From NCBI RefSeq assembly GCF_025641885.1, contig NZ_JAOTQN010000001.1:992001-1056000 (forward strand): a stretch of 64,000 nt of DNA, read 5' to 3'. This DNA is from Pyrobaculum sp. 3827-6 (GTDB lineage Archaea > Thermoproteota > Thermoprotei > Thermoproteales > Thermoproteaceae). The notes below the pieces were generated by a model. The model was not told the DNA's origin and made no database searches. It saw nothing but the letters and a program-made list of their open reading frames with translations. The first letter of the stretch is position 1, and each line of letters opens with the position of its first letter. This document shows, in pieces, positions 26,067 to 34,258 of this stretch. Made by a program: the position numbers and the translations under genes.

Positions 26067-27086
26067 CTACCCCCTTTGAGTCAACTCGAATACAGCAACG
26101 TAGCTAGTAACATAGGGTCTACCTCTATAACGCCTTGCCTTGTACATTTCTTGATGTATGAGATCAAACCCCCTAATATTGGAGGAGAGGTAGTTCACAA
26201 ACTGCTTGGCGACGCTGGATATCACTTTCCCAGCCGATACAATGTAGATACGCCTCAACGTACGGCATCGGCTAATAACTGAGTTAATAAAATTGACATA
26301 GCGCTCCCAGTCTCCCCCCAACACCTTCTCCAACTTTCCAGTCCTCACAATTGTCAATGAAATATAGTCTCCACATACCGTGGGGTCATCGACTGATGAC
26401 AGATTACCTACAACTTCGAGCAACCGCCTAACATCGTTCTCTAACTTATTCTTGTCCACTGCACCATTAAACTCCTCAAGAAGCTTCCTTAGCTCAAAAA
26501 GCACAATATGTCTATACAGCGATTCGTCATCAGCTTTATATATGTATTCTAGCAGTGTCTTTTCCTCGGGATTGTTATAAGTCTCCCCAACCAGCCTCAT
26601 GAACTCCGTCAACACTCCGACATCCTTACTCGCATAATCACGAGAAATAGAAACAGCGAGTAACCTAGCCATTTTAGGACCGAAAACAGGCTCTAGATAC
26701 CGCGAGACTGCGTAAGGCGCCGCCATAAGAAGAGCCTTCGCCACAACATGATTCAAATCAGTGGTGTACTGCATCCTTACTATCAACAAGCCCTTTTCGA
26801 GATCTAGAGATATACTCTCCCTATCAGACCACTCGATATCGATATCATACCCAATACCTACAACCGTAGAAGAATGTGGGATAAGAGACCTTAGTCTCTT
26901 CTTAACATAATTCTTATGCTCACTCTTAACTATACGAGAAACTATTGGATAATAAATCTTTAACAGTACAGAATTCACAAAATCCTCTACAGACTTAGAC
27001 AACTTAATCAACAACTTAAAAAAGAGGTTGAGTAAGAAGATGAGGCCAAGAGTTGAGAGAAACCAGTTAAAAGCCTCAGTAATCAC
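26067..27086 (-). CDS. membrane-anchored protein, unknown function
   Basis: The family is not recognised. Residues 10-30 form one strongly hydrophobic N-terminal segment (FLSTLGLIFLLNLFFKLLI), followed by basic residues and a ~280-residue soluble region of mixed helices (VVAKALLMAAPYAVSRYLEP; LFELRKLLEEFNGAVDKNK). The likely topology is cytoplasmic C terminus. The gene is AT-rich compared with the core genome and sits at the edge of the defence island, 180 bases from lysW. No catalytic motif is visible. Confidence 0.65.
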   Translation of the reverse strand: MITEAFNWFLSTLGLIFLLNLFFKLLIKLSKSVEDFVNSVLLKIYYPIVSRIVKSEHKNYVKKRLRSLIPHSSTVVGIGYDIDIEWSDRESISLDLEKGLLIVRMQYTTDLNHVVAKALLMAAPYAVSRYLEPVFGPKMARLLAVSISRDYASKDVGVLTEFMRLVGETYNNPEEKTLLEYIYKADDESLYRHIVLFELRKLLEEFNGAVDKNKLENDVRRLLEVVGNLSSVDDPTVCGDYISLTIVRTGKLEKVLGGDWERYVNFINSVISRCRTLRRIYIVSAGKVISSVAKQFVNYLSSNIRGFDLIHQEMYKARRYRGRPYVTSYVAVFELTQRG

Positions 27087-27103
27087 GCAACCAACCGGGC
27101 CAC

Positions 27104-27358
27104 CTACTCACGTACAGCAGAGCCCGACAGCCTTGCCGTAATCTCCGCCGCCGCAACCAGACACTTAACATCGCTACAGACGAGGTTAATCCTGCCATCT
27201 TTACTCTTAAACATCCCACCTAAATTATCCACGGTAATCGGCCTACCACAGACAAAACACCGGTAGCGCCCCCCAACAACCCCCTCGTAGAGCCCCAACC
27301 TCTTCAACACATCCACCAAATCAGTGTCATGCACAGCCTTCACAACAACCGAAACCAT
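27104..27358 (-). CDS. small putative zinc-binding protein
   Basis: The 84-residue form starts at ATG 27358 (MVSVVVKAVHDTDLVDVLKRLG), 23 bases after a TATATA box at about 27376-27384. The open frame continues upstream to 27556, but that part is Cys/Trp-rich and unlikely. Cysteines in YRCFVCGRPI and LVCSDVKCL could bind zinc. It lies 18 bases upstream of the membrane-anchored gene on the same strand. The function is unknown. Confidence 0.6.
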   Translation of the reverse strand: MVSVVVKAVHDTDLVDVLKRLGLYEGVVGGRYRCFVCGRPITVDNLGGMFKSKDGRINLVCSDVKCLVAAAEITARLSGSAVRE

Positions 27359-27659
27359 GGCAACCCATCGACACATATATAAAAACTCAACGCCACTCAC
27401 CCCGCAACAGCCAAAACACAGCCATAGACATATGCAGTAACTTACAAATACTAAATCAGTTTCAATCAGCCAGACGGGCCCACCCGAGATCCTCACATCT
27501 GCAAAGACCCGCCTCCAGAGCCTGATCGCCTTATGCCCACAGACACGACGCCTCACTTCCCCCTTCAGACATCAAAATTTCTAAGATCCCCCGCGCCCGA
27601 CGCCACATTGGCACTGCCACAGACCCCCAAGGCGCGCCGTGGCGAGGCCCCCCGCTACG

Positions 27660-28541
27660 TCACCGCAGAGTTGCAAACAAGCCGAGCAACTCCTTGTGAC
27701 GCGACACATCTGCGTGCAACTGCAGAACCTCGCCCCCCGAGAGGATCCTCACCTTGTCGGCAAGCTCGTGGAAAGCCCCCGAGAGATACGGCTCCAAAAG
27801 CCTCAAAGCCCGCTCCCTCTTACCCTCCCCAGCCACCACGAGAAACAGCCCCCGAGGCCTCCACACGTCGTAGGCGTGCTTCAGAGCCGCCAAAGACCTC
27901 TCCACAAACCCCCCAGCAACCACCTCGAAGACAGCCACAGGCGGAATCCCCCGCCTAGCCTCCACCTCACCCCTCCACCAACACACGTCATGCCTAAACG
28001 GCCCATTCGCCACCTCCACCCGCCCGTAGAACCCCAGCACCCCCGCCAGCTCAACAAGAGCTGACTTCAAAAGCTCGTGGCCCCCACCGCCGCCCCCAGC
28101 GCCCCCAAGCGCCCTCTCCACAAACTCCCCAAACCCCCTCGGAAGCGGCCCCCTCCGGTAGTAGTAGGAAAAGAGACGCAACGCGCTAGGCGACCCCACG
28201 CCGAACTCCCTAAGCCCCTCCAAGGCGTCGCCTATCCTCAGGACCCCGCGGGCCACCGGCCTCACCTCCACAACCCACGGGTACTTAACCCTCCCCTCCC
28301 TCTCCTCGTCAGGCCACGTCGCCCTCCTCGACCGCCTCCACTCCCCAGCCACCTCCCAAACCGCCACAAAAGACTGGCAAAGCTCAGAACAGCCCTCCTT
28401 CACCACGTACACAACCAGCCTATCACCCCTCTTTATGTTCCCAACGGCGAACTCCGCAGTCTTCGCAGGCGCGCCGTACAGACCCCTCTCCTCACTCCAC
28501 CTATAACTCTCCTCGGGAAGCATCACAAGCCAATAATCCAT
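27660..28541 (-). CDS. EVE-domain protein with C-terminal nuclease-like domain
   Basis: Residues 1-135 match the EVE/PUA-like fold that reads modified DNA or RNA bases: MDYWLVMLPEESYRW, a VGNIKRGDRLVVYVVKEG core and YPWVVEVRPV. The C-terminal ~130 residues look like a restriction-nuclease-type fold (LKSALVELAGVLGF; FRHDVCWW; PPVAVFEVVAGGF; RGLFLVVAGEGKR), but the catalytic triad is not certain. ATG 28541 was chosen over codons further upstream because it begins the EVE domain and lies 22 bases after a TTTTAAATA box. This is consistent with a modification-dependent restriction role. Confidence 0.72.
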   Translation of the reverse strand: MDYWLVMLPEESYRWSEERGLYGAPAKTAEFAVGNIKRGDRLVVYVVKEGCSELCQSFVAVWEVAGEWRRSRRATWPDEEREGRVKYPWVVEVRPVARGVLRIGDALEGLREFGVGSPSALRLFSYYYRRGPLPRGFGEFVERALGGAGGGGGGHELLKSALVELAGVLGFYGRVEVANGPFRHDVCWWRGEVEARRGIPPVAVFEVVAGGFVERSLAALKHAYDVWRPRGLFLVVAGEGKRERALRLLEPYLSGAFHELADKVRILSGGEVLQLHADVSRHKELLGLFATLR

Positions 28542-28695
28542 ATCTCCATTGAAACTCCTATTTAAAACCATGGCGCAAATAAACACCAAAACCCAGACCC
28601 CGCCAGCGCCGTAGTTGCTTAAATAATACTAGCCCCACCCCCCGCCGGGGGCCACCCTGAATCCAAGGCTTTTAAGCAGGTGGTTGGGTATATAC

Positions 28696-30114
28696 GTGGG
28701 CAGGACGAGGGCCAGGGAGGGGCTCGGCCGCGTGGAGACCCCCATGGCGGTGGCTAGACACATGGTAGAGCTACTATTCGACGGTGTGGCCAGCGCAACG
28801 CGTGTCCTCGACGCCGGCGCCGGGAGGGGCATCTTCATAAAAGCCATAGCCGCCTACGTCAGAGAGAGGGGGATACCGCCCCCCGAGGTAGTCGGCGTGG
28901 AGGTAGACCCCCAGCTGGCCGACGCCGCGGCCCGCCAATTCAGAGGACTGCCGTGGGTGAAGATAGTCGCCGCAGACTTCCTCACCCTCACCCCCAAGGA
29001 GATAGGCCACTTCGACCTAGTCATCAGCAACCCACCCTACATATCCTACGAATACATCGACCCAGCCGCGCGGGAGAGGTACAGACAGACCTTCAAGACG
29101 GCCAGGGGCAGATTCGACATGTACTACCTCTTCTTCGAAAAAGCCCTCGACCTACTACGCCAAGGCGGACGCCTCGTCTTCATAACCACCGAAAAGTACA
29201 CCTACACCAACTCCGCCACCGAGCTCAGAAAACTCCTCACAACACACCACGTCAAACTCCTAGAATTCCTAGACGAAGACACATTCCCAGGAGTCTACGC
29301 CTACCCCCTCATAACAGTCGTCGAAAAGAAGCCGCCAGGCCCTACAGTAATACACCACCGAGACGGCACCACCACAGTAGTCAACCTACCCACCGACGGA
29401 ACCCCCTGGCTAGCCGCAGCCAGCCGCCAAACCCCCAGCCACCCAGCCCCAACCCTCAGAGACATCGCCGAGAAGATAAGCCCCGGCGTCGCCACCGGCC
29501 GCGACCACGTCTTCATAATCCCCCGCCACGCCCTACCCCCAGAGCTCGCCCCCTACTCCCACCCCACAGTCAGCGGACAAGAACTCACCAACCTATTCAA
29601 ACCGGGGACAGCCATCGACCCCACAAAACTACCAAACGTCATCCTAATGCCCTACAAAAAGACAGGACAGCTCATGACCCCCACAGAAGCCCAGCCCCTA
29701 ATCCAATACCTCCAACGCCACCGCCCCCAGCTAGAGGACAGGTACGCTGTCAAGACAGGCAAAAAGCCCTGGTACGCCTTCCACGAAAACCCACCAATGC
29801 TTCAGTTGCTCAAGCCGAAGATCCTGGTCCCAGACCTCGCCAAGGAACCAGCCTTCTACCTAGACCCCACAGGATCCATAATCCCCCGCCACAGCGTCTA
29901 CTACATAGTACCCAAAAACCCCCAAACCATCACCCAACTCCTCCACTACCTCAACAGCGAAGAAGCAAAGAGGTACCTCCGCCAACACAGCCAAAAAGCC
30001 GCAAACGGCTACCTAAGACTACAAACCCACGTCCTAGAGAAACTACCCATCCCCCCAGCCCTAGCCAAAGCCAACAACCCCACAGCCCCCCTCCCAAACA
30101 CATGGATGCTATAG
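28696..30114 (+). CDS. type II DNA N6-adenine methyltransferase
   Basis: The enzyme is a TaqI-like gamma-class methylase. Its SAM site is VLDAGAGRGIFIKA, motif IV is the catalytic NPPY (VISNPPYISYEYI), and the C-terminal ~240 residues form the target-recognition part. Length is about 472 residues. GTG 28696 lies about 24 bases after a CTTTTAAGC box, better than the TTG at 28684. It overlaps the downstream endonuclease gene by 13 bases, a typical restriction-modification pair. Third codon positions are strongly C-rich. Confidence 0.88.
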   Translation: MGRTRAREGLGRVETPMAVARHMVELLFDGVASATRVLDAGAGRGIFIKAIAAYVRERGIPPPEVVGVEVDPQLADAAARQFRGLPWVKIVAADFLTLTPKEIGHFDLVISNPPYISYEYIDPAARERYRQTFKTARGRFDMYYLFFEKALDLLRQGGRLVFITTEKYTYTNSATELRKLLTTHHVKLLEFLDEDTFPGVYAYPLITVVEKKPPGPTVIHHRDGTTTVVNLPTDGTPWLAAASRQTPSHPAPTLRDIAEKISPGVATGRDHVFIIPRHALPPELAPYSHPTVSGQELTNLFKPGTAIDPTKLPNVILMPYKKTGQLMTPTEAQPLIQYLQRHRPQLEDRYAVKTGKKPWYAFHENPPMLQLLKPKILVPDLAKEPAFYLDPTGSIIPRHSVYYIVPKNPQTITQLLHYLNSEEAKRYLRQHSQKAANGYLRLQTHVLEKLPIPPALAKANNPTAPLPNTWML

Positions 30115-30947
30115 AAGACATCCTCCGGAAAATACCAAGACCAAACTACAGCGAAATGCCTCAACTCTACGAAGAAATCGACAACATGACCAGAGCAATT
30201 TTCAACACCCTCGCAAACTCAAGACTATACGACCCCCAGACACATTACCTGAAATTTCACGAGGCGTCCACCGAAGACATTATCGCCACAATCAAGAAAA
30301 ACCCCAGAGTCATGATACCCTTCTACGTAATGATCTGCGGCTTCAGCGTAAGAGAACTAGAAAGACTATACGGCATCAGAGACGTATACAGCCTAAGAAA
30401 AAACGTGAAAGACGCCGAAAAACTACGCGCATTCGCCGAGGCCATCCACGACAACCTCACACAGCCCATACATATAGAAACCGCCCTCTACAAATTCTAC
30501 AAAAACTGGGAAGAACACCAAAAACGCCACATACGCGGACGCCTGGCAGAAAACTACGTAATCAACCAAATAAAGAAATACGGCTACGACGCCGGGAAAA
30601 TCAAAATAAAATGCGGCGACAAAGAACGCGAAATAGACTGCGCCATCCCACCCAACCCCCAAAACCTCAAAGTAGCCATCTTAATACGCCGAGGCGTATT
30701 CCGAGACCTAGTAAAAAGAGCTAAGGAATTCAGCACAGAATTCGACGAACTAACCCAATGCCTCCCCCACACAAAATTCGTAGTAATATACTTCGCCTCC
30801 CCCCACGAACAACAACGACTAGAAGAAATACGCAAAAGAATAGAAAGCGAAAGAGAAAACAAAAAACCCTACGACCTAGTAATCCTAACCCCCCAAGAAA
30901 TACAACAAAAACTCATACCAAAACTACAACAATGGCTCAAACCCTAA
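30102..30947 (+). CDS. predicted type II restriction endonuclease
   Basis: No close family was recognised, but the gene overlaps the methylase stop and is the expected endonuclease partner. The N-terminal ~140 residues are helical. The region RGRLAENYVINQIKKYG followed by KEREIDCAIPPNP and LKVAILIRRG has the PD-(D/E)xK layout (Glu helix, then E-I-D), although the usual E-x-K strand reads I-L-I-R-R. ATG 30102 gives 281 residues. The target site cannot be predicted. Confidence 0.7.
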   Translation: MDAIEDILRKIPRPNYSEMPQLYEEIDNMTRAIFNTLANSRLYDPQTHYLKFHEASTEDIIATIKKNPRVMIPFYVMICGFSVRELERLYGIRDVYSLRKNVKDAEKLRAFAEAIHDNLTQPIHIETALYKFYKNWEEHQKRHIRGRLAENYVINQIKKYGYDAGKIKIKCGDKEREIDCAIPPNPQNLKVAILIRRGVFRDLVKRAKEFSTEFDELTQCLPHTKFVVIYFASPHEQQRLEEIRKRIESERENKKPYDLVILTPQEIQQKLIPKLQQWLKP

Positions 30948-31001
30948 ACCCAGAAAAAACCAGCCAATAGAAATATAAAAACACAACCCCCAAAAAAACA
31001 C

Positions 31002-31184
31002 ATGAAGTGCCCCTACTGCGGCTCCACAAACGTAGAAGCCGTCAAAAGCTGGGACATGCCGAAGATGGGCTACCACGTCACCCACTACCGGTGCAAAACA
31101 TGCGGCGGCCTCTTCAACCACTACACAGGCAAAGGAAGGGAGTTCGTCCTCCGGGTAGGCCCTAGGAAGAAGACCTCCGCCTAG
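31002..31184 (+). CDS. 60-residue zinc-ribbon protein
   Basis: The protein starts MKCPYCGSTNVEAVKSWDMP and has a second knuckle CKTCGGLFNHYTGKG, a classical C4 zinc ribbon. It ends in basic residues (GPRKKTSA). An AATATAAAAAC box (30970-30980) lies about 26 bases before ATG 31002, giving it its own promoter. Its 3' end overlaps the convergent helicase by 23 bases. It may regulate the restriction-modification genes or be unrelated to them. Confidence 0.75.
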   Translation: MKCPYCGSTNVEAVKSWDMPKMGYHVTHYRCKTCGGLFNHYTGKGREFVLRVGPRKKTSA

Positions 31185-33582
31185 CGTTGTACTTGTATTC
31201 AATCCCCCTAACGGTCTCCAGCACCCACTCCCTCTGGAATTGCGCGAAGGGCACGCACGAAAGCTCCACACACCTATCATTATCTACATAAGCCGTGCAT
31301 ATTATGTAGCGGTCGGGATACCTCGAAGCAAAATCAATTTCATTTGCAGTAAAGGAAAAGGGCTCCTCCCTCTTGCCTATCCACTTCCCCTTAATCTCAA
31401 CAACGTACATCACTCCGTTTTTCAACACAACCATGTCAAAAGGCCGAGGCCCGCTGAAGTAGTCATGCCTAACCACATAGCCGTTTCTCCTCAACCACTC
31501 CCTTACACAGTTGACAGCCGCCTTCTCAGTCCGTTCGATAATCCTGCTCCGCCTCACCTCCGCCTCAACCCTCTCCTCAAACTCTTCCACAGCCACAGTA
31601 CCCACCCCCTCCACCCTAGCCCTCCTAATCCTCACCAACTTGTACTCAACATCGCCAAGGTGGAGCAAATCCTTCACATTGTCTAGGTACCTCTTCAAAT
31701 CCATCCACACATTCATGTGGACAAGCCTAGCCACCTCCTCCCGCTCATCCTCTCTCACCTCGCCAGACTCCACCTCAACAAAATCCCAATCCACAGCACC
31801 CTCTCTAAAAACCCCCTTCTTAATCTCGCGGCTCCGGCTAAGCGGAGTCTCCAGACGCACCAACACAGACTCTCTATACACAGGCTGTTTTGCGGAGAAG
31901 TACTCCACCTCGGCGAGGTAGTACCCGCCCCCAGGCTCCGGCCGCAGATCGTATGGATACCCCAGCTTGGCTCTGAGCCCGCTCTCCACCAAAGCCTTCG
32001 ACTTCCACCTCACCTCCTCCTTAGCCTTTAGTATAGCCTCAATCCTCCGCCTAAGCTCCTTCACCCTCTCCCCGTCTGACAAGGCGGTGAAGACGTCGGC
32101 CTCTTTTAAGTAGGCCGAGGAGCCTATTTCAATAATCTTCCGGAGCTGGTCCTCAGACAGCTCGTAAATCTCAAACTCGCCGTAGCTCTGAGGCGGAAGT
32201 GCCCTAAGCGAGATGTTGTAAAGCTTCTCCAAGAGGTCTAGATACATGGTGTACTCGTCCCGCTCCCCTCCCGCCCTCAGCACCATATCCACCACCAGCA
32301 CTGAGTCGGCCCTCTGGCCGAAGCGCCATATCCTCCCAACCCGCTGCACATGCTTCGTGGGGCTCCACACCACCTCGTAGTTAACAACCACGTCGTACAT
32401 CTGGAGGTTAACCCCCTCCGACATGATGTCGGTAGAGATAAACACCGCCGTGTCGAAGGAAGAGGCCAGGAGAGACGCCTCCACGTTTACATCTATCTTC
32501 TCCCTGGCCTTCGCCGTGGCGTACATAACCCCCATCCCCCCGCAGTCGGCCTTGGCGAAGCCATCCCCGGAGTCAACAACCCTGCAGCCCTGCGTCAGTT
32601 GCTGAAATAGATACTCAGCCGTCGCGGCGTACTCGGTGAAGACCAGCACCTTCCTCCCCCTCCACCGCTCAAGCAACTTCCTCAAAGCGTCGAGCTTCCT
32701 ATCCGGCGCCGAGGCGAATCTCCCAGCGAGCTCCACGAGATCCCTCCACCCCGCGACGTTCCCAATACAGGCATCCAGCTCCCCCTCCTCAAGAGCCGCC
32801 GCGTCGCAGACGCCCCCCACCACCCGCCCCAGCGTTTTGAAAAACGACGCGGGGCTAGACATAGCCCTCTTCTCAACCACAACCCTCACAATAGGCTCAA
32901 CATCGGCGCTCCTCAGCTTTGCCAGCAGACTAAACAGCGCCTGCCCCTCCTCCCTAGAGGCCCTCACCTGAACCACCCAGTAGCTGAGGCGGGGAAATAT
33001 CCTACGCCCCTCGTACTCCTCCACATCCCTCTTCTCCCTCCTAACCACCAGCCCGCCCACCAGCGACGTCAAGAACCGGTAGTCCTCCTCCTCGCCGGTG
33101 TGAGGCGTCGCGGTGAGGAGGAGGCAACCCCCCGCCTTTCTGCAGAGATGCGCCAGATTCGCCCTCTGGGTGTCAAGCCTAATCTTGTGGGCCTCGTCAA
33201 CGACGACGAGATCCCACGCTATGCGGCTAAGAGCCTCGAGGTAGTCCGGCACCTTCGCCCTATCCATAGTGACTAGGTACACCCTATGCCCCAGGGGAAA
33301 TTCAGAACTCTCCACTAGGAAATACGGAATCTCGAACCTCTCCAACTCCCCAGCCCACTGCGACAACACCGCCCTCGGCACCACAACCAAGACGTGGTTC
33401 ACCCGCCCCAGCTCCATCAACGCCTTCACCAAGAGCAACGCCTCGATAGTCTTCCCAAGCCCCACGTCGTCGGCAAGAAGAAGCCTAGGCCTAGGGAGCC
33501 ACAAGGCATCAGACACAAAATCAAGCTGGTGCCTATACAACTCCTTACCAGCCTGCCTAAGAATCTCCACTAGAGAGACCAT
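31162..33582 (-). CDS. SNF2-type helicase with C-terminal DUF3883/PD-(D/E)xK domain
   Basis: This is the helicase component of a helicase-methylase-ATPase defence system. Motif I is ADDVGLGKT, motif II VVVDEAHKI, motif III LLLTATPHTG; the second lobe has STDIMSEGVNLQ and QRVGRIWRFGQ. A long charged middle region follows, and the last ~110 residues are a nuclease-like DUF3883 domain (RPFDMVVLKNGVMYVVEIKGKW: D then E-x-K). Length is 806 residues. It is the last gene of the set on this strand and is separated from the ATPase by a small opposite-strand gene. Confidence 0.88.
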   Translation of the reverse strand: MVSLVEILRQAGKELYRHQLDFVSDALWLPRPRLLLADDVGLGKTIEALLLVKALMELGRVNHVLVVVPRAVLSQWAGELERFEIPYFLVESSEFPLGHRVYLVTMDRAKVPDYLEALSRIAWDLVVVDEAHKIRLDTQRANLAHLCRKAGGCLLLTATPHTGEEEDYRFLTSLVGGLVVRREKRDVEEYEGRRIFPRLSYWVVQVRASREEGQALFSLLAKLRSADVEPIVRVVVEKRAMSSPASFFKTLGRVVGGVCDAAALEEGELDACIGNVAGWRDLVELAGRFASAPDRKLDALRKLLERWRGRKVLVFTEYAATAEYLFQQLTQGCRVVDSGDGFAKADCGGMGVMYATAKAREKIDVNVEASLLASSFDTAVFISTDIMSEGVNLQMYDVVVNYEVVWSPTKHVQRVGRIWRFGQRADSVLVVDMVLRAGGERDEYTMYLDLLEKLYNISLRALPPQSYGEFEIYELSEDQLRKIIEIGSSAYLKEADVFTALSDGERVKELRRRIEAILKAKEEVRWKSKALVESGLRAKLGYPYDLRPEPGGGYYLAEVEYFSAKQPVYRESVLVRLETPLSRSREIKKGVFREGAVDWDFVEVESGEVREDEREEVARLVHMNVWMDLKRYLDNVKDLLHLGDVEYKLVRIRRARVEGVGTVAVEEFEERVEAEVRRSRIIERTEKAAVNCVREWLRRNGYVVRHDYFSGPRPFDMVVLKNGVMYVVEIKGKWIGKREEPFSFTANEIDFASRYPDRYIICTAYVDNDRCVELSCVPFAQFQREWVLETVRGIEYKYNARRRSSS

Positions 33583-33629
33583 AGCCTGAAAAGAGGGTAA
33601 AAAATAAATTTAAAACAAACAAGCCACCC

Positions 33630-33866
33630 ATGGAAGAAGTAATAAACACAACCCGACAAGTCGTGCCGCTAGTCTTAGCCATCATCATATTAATGATAAT
33701 CTACAATGTATCCATTAACATATTTGACACACTTAAAAACGCCCTTCATCCATATGTTGATGATATAATCCAATATAGCAAAAATTTATTAACCTTAGTT
33801 ACGTTTACACTCATCGTAGTCCTACCAATCTTGAGTTATTACCAGTCTAGGTTAACCGCAGACTAG
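33630..33866 (+). CDS. 78-residue two-segment membrane protein
   Basis: There are two hydrophobic segments (about 10-33, VVPLVLAIIILMIIYNVSI, and 52-68, LLTLVTFTLIVVLPILSY) joined by a short polar loop. An AAATTTAAAAC box (33606-33616) lies about 20 bases before ATG 33630. The gene is AT-rich, reads opposite to the surrounding defence genes and overlaps the end of the small 131-residue gene by 4 bases. Its position inside the helicase-ATPase set makes a membrane effector or an immunity-type role conceivable, but no family was recognised. Confidence 0.65.
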   Translation: MEEVINTTRQVVPLVLAIIILMIIYNVSINIFDTLKNALHPYVDDIIQYSKNLLTLVTFTLIVVLPILSYYQSRLTAD

Positions 33867-34258
33867 GGTAGTGCCTCCCGGTAGGTCTTGGCGATTTTCG
33901 CAAAGGCGTCGACAATGCGGCGGCAGTTGCCGCCCTCAGCTCTGCATAGCCAGAGCCTGTAGAGAAAGGCGTCGGCTATGAGGGACACCTCGTGAAGCCT
34001 GAGAGATGCGGCGAGTACCTCGGCCTCCCCCCGCGGCAGGCGGCCCCTGCGCGCCAGGAGGTACACCAAAGCCCTCTCGAAGGGAACTCTATCCCGGAAA
34101 ACCAGCTCCCCGTCGCTAAGCTCCACATGCCTCCCCACCTCCCAAGGCCACAGCCTCTTTAAAAAATCAGCCACCTCCTCCAGCGGCACCCCCACCTCAA
34201 ACCTCCCCTCCGGCGCCACCACAGCCACCCGACGCGCCCCCCGCCTCCTAATCAACAT
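33863..34258 (-). CDS. small protein of the helicase-methylase-ATPase operon
   Basis: This is a 131-residue protein, not recognised. It is basic at the N terminus (MLIRRRGARRVAVVAPEGRFE) and helical later, with a cysteine pair (LWLCRAEGGNC). Its ATG overlaps the end of the DUF499 ATPase by 7 bases, so it is cotranscribed with it and probably contributes to the same system. Confidence 0.75.
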   Translation of the reverse strand: MLIRRRGARRVAVVAPEGRFEVGVPLEEVADFLKRLWPWEVGRHVELSDGELVFRDRVPFERALVYLLARRGRLPRGEAEVLAASLRLHEVSLIADAFLYRLWLCRAEGGNCRRIVDAFAKIAKTYREALP

